This document shows positions 34,435 to 43,928 of a stretch of DNA of 64,000 nucleotides, piece by piece. Source of the stretch: Jidongwangia harbinensis (GTDB lineage: Bacteria > Actinomycetota > Actinomycetes > Mycobacteriales > Micromonosporaceae); contig NZ_JAIWNC010000005.1 of assembly GCF_020216025.1 (NCBI RefSeq), positions 308,799 through 372,798 of the forward strand, in the 5' to 3' direction. Positions within the stretch are counted from its first letter, which is position 1, and the number at the start of each line of letters is the position of its first letter. The position numbers and the translations under genes are program-made. The notes beneath the pieces were generated by a model that saw only the letters and a list, made by a program, of their open reading frames with translations, was not told the origin of the DNA and did not search any database.

Positions 34435-35853
34435 TCACACCCCCACCCGCCGCTCCGCGGCCAGCCAGGCGGCGGCGTTCCCGCCGGGCTGGTACCGGAC
34501 GATGCGCTGAGTCTGCCGCACCAGCGCCCGCATCGCCGCGAGATCCCCGCCGACCACCCCCGCGGCCCGGGCCTGGACCAGCACGTTGCCGAGCGCGGTG
34601 GCCTCCACCGGGCCGGCCAGCACGGGCAGCCCGCAGGCGTCCGCGGTGAGCCGGCAGAGCAGGTCGTTGCGCGCGCCGCCACCGACGATGTGCACCGCGT
34701 CGACGTGCCGCCCGGACAGCTCCTGGGCCCGGCGCACGGCACGGCGGTGGGCCAGCGCCAGACTGTCCAGGATGCACCGGGTGATCCGCGCCGGCGTGGC
34801 GTCCGCGGGCAGGCCGGCAGCCGCCACCACCCGCGCCGGCATGTCGCCCGGCGGCAGGAACCCGGGATCGTCGAGGTCGGCCACCGCGGTGCGGCCGGGT
34901 TCGGCCGCGGCCGAGCGCAGCAGGCCGGTGATGTCCGGATCCCCCCAGGCGCGCATGCACTCCTGCAGCGGCCACAGCCCCATGACGTTGCGCAGGTAGC
35001 GCACGGTGCCGTCGACACCGCCCTCGTTGGTGAAGTTGGCCAGCCGGCTCGCCTCGGTCAGCACCGGCGCGTCCAGTTCCACCCCCACCAGCGACCAGGT
35101 GCCGCACGAGATGTACGCGAAGTGCGGACCGCCGGCCGGCACGCCCACCACGGCGGACGCGGTGTCGTGCGAGCCGACCGCCAGCACGTCCGCCGGGTGC
35201 GGCAGCACGCCGGGGCGGACCGGCCCGATCCGGTCACCGGGCGCGCACAACTCCGGGAACAGCGACGGCCGGATGCCCAGCTCGGCCATCAGCGACCGGG
35301 CCCAGTCACCGGTCCGCAGATCGAGCAGTTGGGTGGTGGAGGCGTTGGTCCGCTCCGCGCCGGCCACCCCGGTGAGCCAGTACGCGATCAGGTCCGGCAT
35401 CAGCAGCAACCGCTCCGCCGCCGCCAGCTGGGGCGTGCCCGCCGCGGCGACCAGCTGGTACAGCGTGTTGAACGGCAGCTTCTGCAGGCCGGTGCGGGCG
35501 TACAGCCGGTCGTCCGGGACGATTCCGGCCACCCCCTGCGGGATGCCGTCGGTGCGCGCGTCGCGGTAGTGCACCGGATTGCCGAGCAGCGCCCCGGTCC
35601 CGTCGAGCAGCCCGTAGTCGACCGCCCACGAGTCGATGCCGATGCTGGTCACCGCGCCGGCCGCGCGGAGTCCGGCGAGCACCCCGCGGTACAGCGCCAG
35701 CACGTCCCAGTACAGCGTGCCGCCCACCGCCACCGGCTCGTTCGGGAACCGGTGCACGGCGCTCAACTCCAGCGTGTCCGGCCCGGCGCGGCCCACCATC
35801 ACCCGCCCGCTGGACGCGCCGAGGTCGACCGCGGCGAACGCGCCCCCGGTCAT
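34435..35853 (-). CDS. rhaB: Rhamnulokinase
   Basis: A 472-residue FGGY-family kinase (AAVDLGASSGRVMVG phosphate-1 loop, GIDSWAVDYGLLD, SHDTASAVVGVP, SCGTWSLVGVE, HIVGGGARNDLLCRL). It phosphorylates L-rhamnulose to L-rhamnulose 1-phosphate. Its start overlaps the rhaE stop by 4 bp, and its stop lies one base before lutA. Confidence 0.95.
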   Translation of the reverse strand: MTGGAFAAVDLGASSGRVMVGRAGPDTLELSAVHRFPNEPVAVGGTLYWDVLALYRGVLAGLRAAGAVTSIGIDSWAVDYGLLDGTGALLGNPVHYRDARTDGIPQGVAGIVPDDRLYARTGLQKLPFNTLYQLVAAAGTPQLAAAERLLLMPDLIAYWLTGVAGAERTNASTTQLLDLRTGDWARSLMAELGIRPSLFPELCAPGDRIGPVRPGVLPHPADVLAVGSHDTASAVVGVPAGGPHFAYISCGTWSLVGVELDAPVLTEASRLANFTNEGGVDGTVRYLRNVMGLWPLQECMRAWGDPDITGLLRSAAAEPGRTAVADLDDPGFLPPGDMPARVVAAAGLPADATPARITRCILDSLALAHRRAVRRAQELSGRHVDAVHIVGGGARNDLLCRLTADACGLPVLAGPVEATALGNVLVQARAAGVVGGDLAAMRALVRQTQRIVRYQPGGNAAAWLAAERRVGV

Positions 35854-37874
35854 CGCAGGAACGCCGCCGCCACACCGGCGTCCACCGGCACGTGCAGCCC
35901 GGTGGTGTGCGACAGCTCGCCGCCGGTCAGGACGAAGACGGCATTGGCCACGTGCTCCGGCAGCACCTCCCGCTTGAGCAGCGTGCGCTGGGCGTAGAAC
36001 TCGCCCAACCGCTCCTCGGGTACGCCGTAGACCGCGGCACGCTGCGCACCCCAGCCGCCGGCGAAGATGCCGGAACCGCGTACCACCCCGTCGGGGTTGA
36101 TGCCGTTGACCCGGATGCCGTGCGCGCCGAGTTCGGCGGCGAGCAGCCGCACCTGATGCGCCTGGTCCGCCTTGGTGGCGCCGTAGGCCACGTTGTTCGG
36201 CCCGGCGAACAGCGAGTTCTTGCTGGAGATGTAGACGATGTCGCCGCCCATGCCCTGTGCGATCAGCGCCCGGGCGGCCTCCCGGGAGACCAGGAACGAA
36301 CCCTTCGCCATCACGTCGTGCTGGGTGTCCCAGTCCTCCTCGGTGGTCTCCAGCAACGGTTTCGAGATGGACAGGCCGGCGTTGTTGACGACCAGGTCGA
36401 CCCCGCCGAACGCCAGCACGGTGTCGCGCAGGGCACGGCTCACCGCGTCCGCGGACGTGACGTCGGCCTGCACCGCCAGCGCCACGTCCGGACCGCCGAT
36501 CTCGGCGGCGACCGTGGCGGCCGACTCCGCCGACCGGTCCGCCACCACCACACAGGCGCCCTCGGCGGCCAGCCGCAGCGCGATCGCCCGCCCGATGCCG
36601 GAGCCGGCCCCGGTGACGAACGCGATCCGGGTCGCCAGCGGCTTCGGCTTCGGCCGCCGTTGCAGCTTCGCCTCCTCCAGCGCCCAGTACTCGATCCGGA
36701 ACTTCTCCGCCTCGTCGATCGGCGCGTACGTGGAAACCGCCTCGGCGCCGCGCATCACGTTGATCGCGTTGAGGTAGAACTCGCCGGCCACCCGCGCGGT
36801 CTGCTTGTCGGCCCCGAAGCTGACCATGCCCACGCCCGGCACCAGGACGATCGCCGGGTCGGCACCGCGCATGGCGGGACTGTCCGCAGTGGCGTGTCGC
36901 GTGTAGTAGGCGCGGTAGTCGTCCCGGTAGGCGGCGTGCAGCTCGCGCAGCCGGGCCTCGACCGCGTCCAGCGGCGCGTCCGGCGCCAGATCGAGGACGA
37001 GCGGCTTCACCTTGGTACGCAGGAAGTGGTCCGGACACGAGGTGCCCAGCGCGGCCAGCTCCGGCATCCGCTCCCGGCCGACGAAGTCGAGCACCACCTC
37101 GCTGTCGGTGTGGTGGCCAACCTGCGGACGGTCGGTCGACGCCAGCCCGCGCAGCACCGGGAGCAGAGCGGCGGCCCGCTCCCGGCGTACCTCCGCGGGC
37201 AGCGGCTCGTGCACCAGCGCCCCGAACGGGTCCGGCCGGCCGCGCTCGGCCAGGTACGCCGCTGCGGAGTCGATGATCTCGCGGGAGTGCCGCTCACACT
37301 CGTCGCTGGTGGCGCCCCACGCGGTGATCCCGTGCCCGCCCAGAATGACGCCGATGGCCTGCGGATGGGCCCGTTGCACGGCGGCGATGTCGAGGCCGAG
37401 CTGGAATCCGGGGCGGCGCCACGGCACCCAGAGCACCCGGTCGCCGAAGATCTCCTTGGTGAGCGCCGGCCCGTCGGCCGCGGTGGCCAGCGCGATGCCC
37501 GAGTCGGGGTGCAGGTGGTCCACGTGCGCGGCGTCGACCAGGCCGTGCATGGCGGTGTCGATGGACGGCGCCGCACCGCCCCGGCCGTGCAGGCAGAAGT
37601 CGAACGCGGCGACCATCTCGTCCTCGCGGTCGACGCCCGGATAGACCCCGGCCAGTGCCCGCAGCCGGTCCAGGCGCAACACGGCGAGCCCGGCCTCGGT
37701 GAGCGTGCCGAGGTCCCCGCCTGATCCCTTGACCCAGAGCAGGTCGACCGGTGCGGCGGTGACCGGATCGATGCCGGCGCCCTTCACGGACGTGTTCCCG
37801 CCGGCGTAGTTGGTGGTGCGCGGGTCGGCACCGAGCCGGTTGCTGCGGGCGAGCAGGTCGCGTACTGCGGTCAT
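35850..37874 (-). CDS. rhaE: Bifunctional rhamnulose-1-phosphate aldolase / short-chain dehydrogenase
   Basis: A 674-residue fusion. The N-terminal class II aldolase domain (residues 1-400) has the zinc-site HVDHLHPDSGIA and GGHGITAWG. The C-terminal SDR domain (about 415-674) has TGAGSGIGRAIAL and the catalytic YGATK. It cleaves rhamnulose 1-phosphate to dihydroxyacetone phosphate and L-lactaldehyde; the SDR half is thought to oxidise lactaldehyde to lactate. First gene of the rhaEB-lutABC operon, with a TGAAACGTTTCA operator 23 bp upstream. The length matches the family. Confidence 0.94.
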   Translation of the reverse strand: MTAVRDLLARSNRLGADPRTTNYAGGNTSVKGAGIDPVTAAPVDLLWVKGSGGDLGTLTEAGLAVLRLDRLRALAGVYPGVDREDEMVAAFDFCLHGRGGAAPSIDTAMHGLVDAAHVDHLHPDSGIALATAADGPALTKEIFGDRVLWVPWRRPGFQLGLDIAAVQRAHPQAIGVILGGHGITAWGATSDECERHSREIIDSAAAYLAERGRPDPFGALVHEPLPAEVRRERAAALLPVLRGLASTDRPQVGHHTDSEVVLDFVGRERMPELAALGTSCPDHFLRTKVKPLVLDLAPDAPLDAVEARLRELHAAYRDDYRAYYTRHATADSPAMRGADPAIVLVPGVGMVSFGADKQTARVAGEFYLNAINVMRGAEAVSTYAPIDEAEKFRIEYWALEEAKLQRRPKPKPLATRIAFVTGAGSGIGRAIALRLAAEGACVVVADRSAESAATVAAEIGGPDVALAVQADVTSADAVSRALRDTVLAFGGVDLVVNNAGLSISKPLLETTEEDWDTQHDVMAKGSFLVSREAARALIAQGMGGDIVYISSKNSLFAGPNNVAYGATKADQAHQVRLLAAELGAHGIRVNGINPDGVVRGSGIFAGGWGAQRAAVYGVPEERLGEFYAQRTLLKREVLPEHVANAVFVLTGGELSHTTGLHVPVDAGVAAAFLR

Positions 37875-37896
37875 GAAGGCCCCACGTTCGACGCTA

Positions 37897-37908
37897 TGAA
37901 ACGTTTCA
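37897..37908. promoter_or_regulatory. LacI-type operator upstream of rhaE
   Basis: TGAAACGTTTCA, a perfect 12-bp palindrome with the central CG typical of LacI-family sites, 22 bp from the rhaE start. Related sites lie at 39191 and 39302 around the LacI regulator. Confidence 0.85.
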
Positions 37909-37976
37909 CAGTGGCGGTAACGTTACGGCCTCCCCCAGGTCCGGTCAAGGGCCGAGGCGGACGACCGCCCGCCCCT

Positions 37977-38054
37977 GCGGGCCTTGCGGCGCAGCCGTCC
38001 TGGCGGGCCTTGCGGCGCAGCCGTCCTGGCGGGCCTTGCGGCGCAGCCGTCCTG
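37977..38054. repeat. Three tandem copies of a 26-bp unit
   Basis: A 26-bp unit beginning GCGGGCCTTGCGGCGCAGCC is repeated exactly three times (37977-38002, 38003-38028, 38029-38054) between the end of the LacI gene and the start of rhaE. The unit is not a multiple of three and no gene covers it. GC-rich self-complementary segments could form hairpins and end transcription of the LacI gene. The rest of 37875-38127 holds the rhaE operator and nothing else recognised. Confidence 0.85.
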
Positions 38055-38127
38055 GCCGAGGCCCGGGGCGCTCGTCCGACCGCGGCCGGAGACGTCCGCT
38101 TCCCGTGACCGGAGCCGCGCCGGGACC

Positions 38128-39171
38128 TCAGCCGACCTGCCGGGCGGTGGACACCCGCGCCACCAGCTCCGGGATGAACGTCGCCTGCTGGTGCTCGTGC
38201 TGGGGGTTGGTCGCCTCGTCCAGCACCAGCTGCGCCGCCGCCCGTCCCAGTTCCTGCCGGGGCTGCCGCACCGACGTCAACGGCACGGCGGCCGCCGCGG
38301 CGAACTCGATGTCGTCGTACCCGACGATGGCCAGGTCCTCGGGGACCCGCTGGCCGGCTCCGACGGTCTGTTGCAGGAGCCCGAGCGCGAGCAGGTCGTT
38401 GGCGCAGAACGCGGCGGTGGGCCGGCGGCGCGCGGGCAGGCCGGCGAGCCGTTCCCCGGCGGCCCGGCCTTCGCCGACGGTCAGCGCGGCGGTGGGCAGG
38501 TGAATCAGGTCGTCGGCGGGGAGGCCGCTCTCGGCCCAGATCTCCCGGGCACCCTGGAGGCGTTCGCAGACCTGACCGATGGATTCCGGGCCGCCGAGGA
38601 ACGCCACCCGGGTGTGGCCGCGTTCGATCAGGTGCTCCACCGCGAGGCGGCCGCCCAGGACGTCGTCGACGGCCACCGAGCAGAAGGCGCCGGAGCTGGG
38701 GGTGCGGTCCACCACCACGATCGGGATGCCGCGCCGGGCGACCTCGTCGAGGGCCGCCGCGTCGGGATGGACGGGGGTGATCAGGATGCCCTGGACGCGT
38801 TGCTGCATCAAACGGTCCAGGTGTACCTCTTCGCGTTCGGTGCGACCGTTGCTGTTGCAGATGAACAGGGACAGGTCGGCGTCCTCGGCGGCGAGTTCGA
38901 TGCCCTGGGCGACATCGTGGAAGAACGGGTTGGTGCCGTCGAGCATCACGTAGGCCAGGGTGCGGCTGGTGCCGGCGCGTAGTTGGCGGGCCGATTCGTT
39001 GCGGACGAAGCCCAGCTCGAGCATCGCCCGTTCGACCCGCTCGCGGGTGCCGGCGGAGACCATCTCGGGACGGTTCATCACGTTGGAGACGGTGCCCAGG
39101 GACACCCCCGCCGCTGCGGCGACGTCCTTGACGGACGGCGTCCGGCCGTTGAGCGGCTGACGACTCGACAT
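38128..39171 (-). CDS. LacI family regulator of rhamnose genes
   Basis: A 347-residue repressor. The N-terminal HTH is VKDVAAAAGVSLGTVSNVMNRPEMVS, followed by a hinge helix (ESARQLRAG) and a periplasmic-binding-like effector domain (DGTNPFFHDVAQGIE, VVVDRTPSS, CANDLLALGLLQ, VGYDDIEFA). Position between the two rha operons, with TGAAAC-type palindromes before rhaE, before itself and before rhaT, makes it the probable rhamnose-responsive repressor (inference). ATG 39171. Confidence 0.9.
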   Translation of the reverse strand: MSSRQPLNGRTPSVKDVAAAAGVSLGTVSNVMNRPEMVSAGTRERVERAMLELGFVRNESARQLRAGTSRTLAYVMLDGTNPFFHDVAQGIELAAEDADLSLFICNSNGRTEREEVHLDRLMQQRVQGILITPVHPDAAALDEVARRGIPIVVVDRTPSSGAFCSVAVDDVLGGRLAVEHLIERGHTRVAFLGGPESIGQVCERLQGAREIWAESGLPADDLIHLPTAALTVGEGRAAGERLAGLPARRRPTAAFCANDLLALGLLQQTVGAGQRVPEDLAIVGYDDIEFAAAAAVPLTSVRQPRQELGRAAAQLVLDEATNPQHEHQQATFIPELVARVSTARQVG

Positions 39172-39190
39172 GCCTGGCGAACTCCTCGCA

Positions 39191-39204
39191 TTGAAACGTT
39201 TGAA
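39191..39204. promoter_or_regulatory. LacI-type operator upstream of the regulator gene
   Basis: TTGAAACGTTTGAA, related to the rhaE operator and imperfect on the outer arms, 20 bp from the LacI start codon, suggesting autoregulation. Confidence 0.75.
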
Positions 39205-39301
39205 AGGTCATGCTACGGCATCATCCGGCGCCGGAGAGCACGAGCTCCAGGATGGTCCTTGACAGCTGTGATCGGCGCCACCTACCGTCGTTTCATTCGT
39301 C

Positions 39302-39313
39302 TGAAACATTTCA
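39302..39313. promoter_or_regulatory. LacI-type operator upstream of the rhamnose transporter operon
   Basis: TGAAACATTTCA, a near-perfect version of the rhaE site, 20 bp before the GTG of the ATPase gene. An extra TTTCA half-site lies at 39291-39295. Confidence 0.8.
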
Positions 39314-39333
39314 AAGGCGGCGGAGGTGAACCG

Positions 39334-40833
39334 GTGACGGCACTGCTCGAGGTCGTGGACGTGACCAGGTCCTTCGGTGCGGTCGCGGCCGTGCAGGGGG
39401 TCAGCTTTCCGCTGCTCGCCGGTGAGGCCCACGCGCTGGTCGGGGAGAACGGCGCCGGCAAGTCCACGATCGTCAAGATGCTCGCCGGCGTGCACCGGCC
39501 GGACACCGGCACGCTCCGGGTGCGCGGCGCGGACGTCGAGTTCACCGGGCCGGCGGACGCCAAGGCGGCCGGCATCGCGGTGATCTACCAGGAGCCCATG
39601 CTCTTTCCGGACCTGTCCGTCGCGGAGAACATCGCGATGGGCAACCAGCCGCTGACCCGGTTGCGGCAGATCGACCGCCGGGCCAGGCACGCCAACGCCG
39701 AACGGCTCTTCGGCCGGCTCGGCGTACACCTGGATCCGGACCGGCCGGCCCGCGGTCTGTCCATCGCCGACCAGCAGATCGTGGAGATCGCCAAGGCGCT
39801 GTCCAGTGACGCCCGGATCCTGGTGATGGACGAGCCCACCGCCGCGCTCACCGCGGTCGAGGTGGACCGCCTGTTCGCGGTGGTGCGCTCGTTGCGCGAC
39901 GAGGGCGCCGCGATCATGTTCATCTCGCACCGCTTCGAGGAGGTCACGGCGCTCTGCCAGCGGGTGACGATTCTGCGGGACGGACGGCACGTCTGCACCG
40001 AGGAGGTCGCCGGGCTGTCCGTGGACGACATGATCCGCCGGATGGTCGGCCGCGACCTCAGCGCACTCTTCCCCAAGCAGGACGTGACTCCCGGCGACGT
40101 GGTGCTCGAGGTGGACGGCCTGGGCCGGGCGGGCGTCTTCGCGGACGTCTCCTTCCAGGTACGCGCCGGTGAGATCGTCGCGCTGGCCGGCCTGGTCGGC
40201 GCCGGCCGGTCCGAGGTGATGCAGGCCGTGTTCGGGGTGGACCGCTACGACACCGGCGCGGTACGGCTCTTCGGCCGGCCCTTGCCGCCCCGCTCCCCGC
40301 GCGCCGCGATGACCGCCGGCATGGCGCTGGTCCCGGAGGACCGCCGCCAGCAGGGCCTGGTCATGGACCTGTCGATCGAGCGCAATGTGACGCTTCCGCG
40401 GGCCCGCAAGCTGTCCCGGCTGGGCCTGCTCTGGGGCGGCCGGGAACGCCGGGAGGCCGGCACCTGGACCCGGCGACTGCAGACCAAGCTGGGCCGGCTC
40501 TCCGACAGCGTCGGCACGCTCTCCGGCGGCAACCAGCAGAAGGTGGTGCTGGCCAAGTGGCTGGCCACCAGTCCGAAGCTGCTGATCGTGGACGAGCCCA
40601 CCCGGGGCATCGACGTCGGCACCAAGGCCGAGGTGCACCGGCTGATGTCGTCGCTCGCGGCCGACGGCCTGGCCATCGTCATGGTCTCGTCGGAGCTGCC
40701 CGAGGTGCTCGGCATGGCGGACCGCGTGGTGGTGCTGCGCGAGGGCCGCGTCACCGCGCAGCTCACCCGGGCCGAGGCCACCGAGGAGTCCGTCATGTAC
40801 GCCGCGATGGGCCGGCCGGTGACGGCACCGTGA
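39334..40833 (+). CDS. rhaT: Rhamnose ABC transporter, dual ATP-binding subunit
   Basis: A 499-residue RbsA/MglA-type protein with two ATPase domains. The first has Walker A GENGAGKST and Walker B ILVMDEPTAAL. The second has a degenerate P-loop GLVGAGRSEV, signature LSGGNQQKV and LLIVDEPTRGIDVGTK, as usual in this family. It energises import of L-rhamnose; the substrate is inferred from the operon. GTG 39334 has GGAGG seven nt upstream. It overlaps the next gene by a GTGA junction. Confidence 0.9.
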   Translation: MTALLEVVDVTRSFGAVAAVQGVSFPLLAGEAHALVGENGAGKSTIVKMLAGVHRPDTGTLRVRGADVEFTGPADAKAAGIAVIYQEPMLFPDLSVAENIAMGNQPLTRLRQIDRRARHANAERLFGRLGVHLDPDRPARGLSIADQQIVEIAKALSSDARILVMDEPTAALTAVEVDRLFAVVRSLRDEGAAIMFISHRFEEVTALCQRVTILRDGRHVCTEEVAGLSVDDMIRRMVGRDLSALFPKQDVTPGDVVLEVDGLGRAGVFADVSFQVRAGEIVALAGLVGAGRSEVMQAVFGVDRYDTGAVRLFGRPLPPRSPRAAMTAGMALVPEDRRQQGLVMDLSIERNVTLPRARKLSRLGLLWGGRERREAGTWTRRLQTKLGRLSDSVGTLSGGNQQKVVLAKWLATSPKLLIVDEPTRGIDVGTKAEVHRLMSSLAADGLAIVMVSSELPEVLGMADRVVVLREGRVTAQLTRAEATEESVMYAAMGRPVTAP

Positions 40834-41840
40834 GCAGCCTGGCCACCGCCCCGGCCGCTGCCCTGCAGGGTCTGCTGCGGGCCCGCGAGCTGGGCATCGT
40901 GCTCGCGCTCGCCGCGCTGGTCGCCTACACCGCGGCCGGCAATCCGCGCTTCCTGTCCGGGCAGAGCATCCGCGACATCCTGCTCAACACGGCCATCCTC
41001 GCCGTCATGGCGGCCGGTCAGGCGGTCGTGGTGATCACCCGCAACATCGACCTCTCGGTCGGCTCGGTGCTCGCCGTCAGCGCGTTCGGGGTGGCCACCC
41101 TGATGAGCGCGAACCCGTCGCTGCCGATCGTGGTGGCGCTGCTGGCCGGGCTGGCGGTGGGCGCGGCCTGCGGCCTGCTCAACGGCGTCCTGGTGCGGTA
41201 CGGCCGGGTGCCCGCGCTGGTGGTCACGCTCGGCACGCTGTACATCTACCGCGGCGTCACCTACTCCTGGGCCGGCGGTCAGCAGGTCAACGCGGACGAG
41301 TTGCCGCCGCACTTCCTGCGCTTCGCGAACGACTCGATCCTCGGCGTACCGTGGCTGGTCCTGATCGCCGTGGTGGTGATCGGCGGGGTCTCGCTGATGA
41401 TGCGCAACTACCGGCTCGGCCGCGAGATGTACGCGATGGGCTCCAGTCCCCAGGCGGCGGAACTGGCCGGCATCCGGGTCGCCCGCAACACGATCGGCGC
41501 GTTCCTGCTCAGCGGCGCCCTGGCCGGCCTGGCCGGGGTGCTGTTCGCGGCCCGGTTCGGCACGGTCGACGCCGCGGCCGGCACCGGTTACGAACTCAAC
41601 GTGGTGGCCGCCGTGGTGGTCGGCGGCGTGGCGGTCTTCGGCGGCAGCGGCACGGTGTGGGGTGCGGGCCTGGGCGCGCTGCTGCTCACCGTCATCGGCA
41701 GCGCGCTGGCCGTGCTGGACATCAACCAGTTCTGGCAGCAGGCCATCGTGGGCGCCCTGATCGTGCTGGCCATCGGCGCGGACCGCCTGGTCGCGGTGCG
41801 GATCGCCGGTTCGCTGCGGAAGCGGGACTCGCATGTCTGA
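40830..41840 (+). CDS. rhaP: Rhamnose ABC transporter permease
   Basis: A 336-residue permease of the RbsC family with about nine membrane helices; the loop with VITRNIDLSVGSVLAVSAF and the GTLYIYRG segment are diagnostic. GTG 40830 overlaps the ATPase stop (GTGA). It pairs with the next permease as a heterodimer. Confidence 0.9.
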   Translation: MSSLATAPAAALQGLLRARELGIVLALAALVAYTAAGNPRFLSGQSIRDILLNTAILAVMAAGQAVVVITRNIDLSVGSVLAVSAFGVATLMSANPSLPIVVALLAGLAVGAACGLLNGVLVRYGRVPALVVTLGTLYIYRGVTYSWAGGQQVNADELPPHFLRFANDSILGVPWLVLIAVVVIGGVSLMMRNYRLGREMYAMGSSPQAAELAGIRVARNTIGAFLLSGALAGLAGVLFAARFGTVDAAAGTGYELNVVAAVVVGGVAVFGGSGTVWGAGLGALLLTVIGSALAVLDINQFWQQAIVGALIVLAIGADRLVAVRIAGSLRKRDSHV

Positions 41841-42822
41841 TCTGCGCAGGCGCGTCGCGAGCTGGGACGTCCTCGTCGTGCTGCTGACCGTGGTGGTGCT
41901 GGTGACCGCCGCCGGTGTGGTGGAGAACTTCGGCACCAGCCGCAACGCCACGTTCCTGGTGCTGGACCTGCTGCCGATCGCGCTGGTGGCGCTGCCGATG
42001 ACGCTGATCATCGTGACCGGCGAGATCGATCTGTCGGTGGCCAGCACGCTGGGCCTGTGCAGTGCGGTGATGGGACTGCTCTGGAACAACGGCCTGAGCC
42101 TCGAGTCGATCATCGGAATCTGCGTGCTGCTCGGCGCGGTGCTGGGCGTGGTCAACGGTTTCCTGGTCACCGCGCTCGGCCTGCCGTCGCTGGCGGTCAC
42201 CATCGGCACGCTGGCGCTGTATCGCGGGCTGGCGTTCGTGGTGCTGGGCGACGGCGCGGTGGCGGACTTCCCGCTCGCGTTCACCGGCTGGGTCACCGGC
42301 ACGATCGGCGGCACGCCGATCCCCAACGTCGGCATCCCGCTGGTGGTCCTGGCCGTGCTCTTCGGCGTGGCGTTGCACGCCACCCCGTTCGGCCGATCGC
42401 TGTTCGCGATCGGCGCCAATGCCCAGGCCGCACACTTCTCCGGCATCCGCGTCGCCCGGACCACATTCTGGTTGTACGTCCTCAGCGGCGCGGTCGCCGG
42501 ACTGGCCGGGGTGCTGTGGACGCTGCGCTACTCCAGCGCCCGGGCCGACAACGGCGCCGGACTGGAACTCGCGGTGGTGGCGGCCGTGCTGCTCGGCGGC
42601 GTCTCCATCTTCGGCGGCAAGGGCACGCTGCCCGGGGTCCTGGCCGGTGTGGTGCTGCTCGCCGCGCTGCAGAACGCCCTGCGCCTGGAGGACGTCTCCG
42701 GCCAGGCGCTGAACATCGTCACGGGTGTCCTGCTCGTGGCCTCCGTCCTGCTACCCAACATCGCCACCTCGATCCGCACCAGTTGGCAGCGGCGCAGGCT
42801 CCGCCGGGCCGCGGCGCAGTAG
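41833..42822 (+). CDS. rhaQ: Rhamnose ABC transporter permease, second subunit
   Basis: A 329-residue RbsC-family permease (IVTGEIDLSVASTLGLCSAVMG, GTLALYRGLAFVVLG, GGVSIFGGKGTLPG). It overlaps the preceding permease gene by 8 bp. Two different permeases in one operon is the known RhaPQ arrangement. Confidence 0.9.
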   Translation: MSDLRRRVASWDVLVVLLTVVVLVTAAGVVENFGTSRNATFLVLDLLPIALVALPMTLIIVTGEIDLSVASTLGLCSAVMGLLWNNGLSLESIIGICVLLGAVLGVVNGFLVTALGLPSLAVTIGTLALYRGLAFVVLGDGAVADFPLAFTGWVTGTIGGTPIPNVGIPLVVLAVLFGVALHATPFGRSLFAIGANAQAAHFSGIRVARTTFWLYVLSGAVAGLAGVLWTLRYSSARADNGAGLELAVVAAVLLGGVSIFGGKGTLPGVLAGVVLLAALQNALRLEDVSGQALNIVTGVLLVASVLLPNIATSIRTSWQRRRLRRAAAQ

Positions 42823-42847
42823 TCCCCTCTCTCCCCTGGAGTCCGCC

Positions 42848-43918
42848 ATGGTTCGCACCTCCCGGAAAATTGTCACCGCGGGCATAGCCGCGCTGTTCGT
42901 CGCCGGCCTGACCGCCTGCGGCGGCACCACCAAGGACGACGCCGCCACCGGCGCCGGAAACCAGGCCGCCGCCAGCGCCGACCCGAACGCGAAGCTCAAG
43001 GAGGGCCTGAAGATCGCCTTCCTGCCGAAGCAGCTGAACAACCCGTACTCGGACGTGGAGACCAGTGGCGGCGAGACGGCCGTCAAGGAACTCAAGGGCG
43101 AGTACAAGAAGGTCGGCCCGAACGACGCCAGCGCCTCGTCGCAGGTCAGCTACATCAACACGCTGATCCAGCAGCAGCAGGACGTCATCGTGGTGGCGGC
43201 GAACGACCCGAACGCGGTCTGCCCGTCGCTGAACCAGGCCCGGCAGGCGAAGATCAAGGTGGTCACGTTCGACTCGGACGCCAGCCCCGGCTGCCGGGAC
43301 GCCTTCATCAACCAGGCCACCACGCAGGGCATCGGCGAGAGCCTGGTGAAGATGGCCCGCGAGCAGGCCGGCGGCGCGGGCGAGATCGCGATCCTGTCGG
43401 CCACCCCGAACGCCACGAACCAGAACGCCTGGATCGAGGTGATGAAGACCGAGCTGGCCAAGCCGGAGAACAGCAAGCTGAAGCTGGTCAAGACCGCGTA
43501 CGGCAACGACGACGACCAGAAGTCGTTCCAGGAGGCGCAGGGCCTGCTCCAGTCGTACCCGAATCTCAAGGTCATCGTCTCCCCCACCACCGTGGGCATC
43601 GCGGCGGCCAGCCGGTACGTCAGCTCCTCCAGCTACAAAGGCAAGGTGGCGATCACCGGGCTCGGCCTGCCGAACCAGATGCGCGAGTACGTCAAGGACG
43701 GCACCGTGAAGAAGTTCGCGCTGTGGAACCCGGCCGACATCGGGTACCTGGCCGCGTTCGCCGGCGCGGCGCTCTCCTCCGGCCAGATCAGCGGCGCCGA
43801 GGGCGAGAAGTTCACCGCCGGCAAGCTCGGCGAGTACACGGTCGGCAAGGCGGGCGAGATCGTGCTCGGCCCGCCGACCGAGTTCACCGCCGAGAACATC
43901 GACCAGTTCGACTTCTGA
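42848..43918 (+). CDS. rhaS: Rhamnose-binding lipoprotein of the ABC transporter
   Basis: A 356-residue periplasmic-binding-type protein anchored as a lipoprotein (MVRTSRKIVTAGIAALFVAG then lipobox LTAC). The mature part starts with IAFLPKQLNNPYSDVETSGG, the rhamnose-binding family pattern. TGGAG lies six nt before ATG 42848. It delivers sugar to the RhaPQ permeases. Confidence 0.9.
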   Translation: MVRTSRKIVTAGIAALFVAGLTACGGTTKDDAATGAGNQAAASADPNAKLKEGLKIAFLPKQLNNPYSDVETSGGETAVKELKGEYKKVGPNDASASSQVSYINTLIQQQQDVIVVAANDPNAVCPSLNQARQAKIKVVTFDSDASPGCRDAFINQATTQGIGESLVKMAREQAGGAGEIAILSATPNATNQNAWIEVMKTELAKPENSKLKLVKTAYGNDDDQKSFQEAQGLLQSYPNLKVIVSPTTVGIAAASRYVSSSSYKGKVAITGLGLPNQMREYVKDGTVKKFALWNPADIGYLAAFAGAALSSGQISGAEGEKFTAGKLGEYTVGKAGEIVLGPPTEFTAENIDQFDF

Positions 43919-43928
43919 GGCAGAGCCG

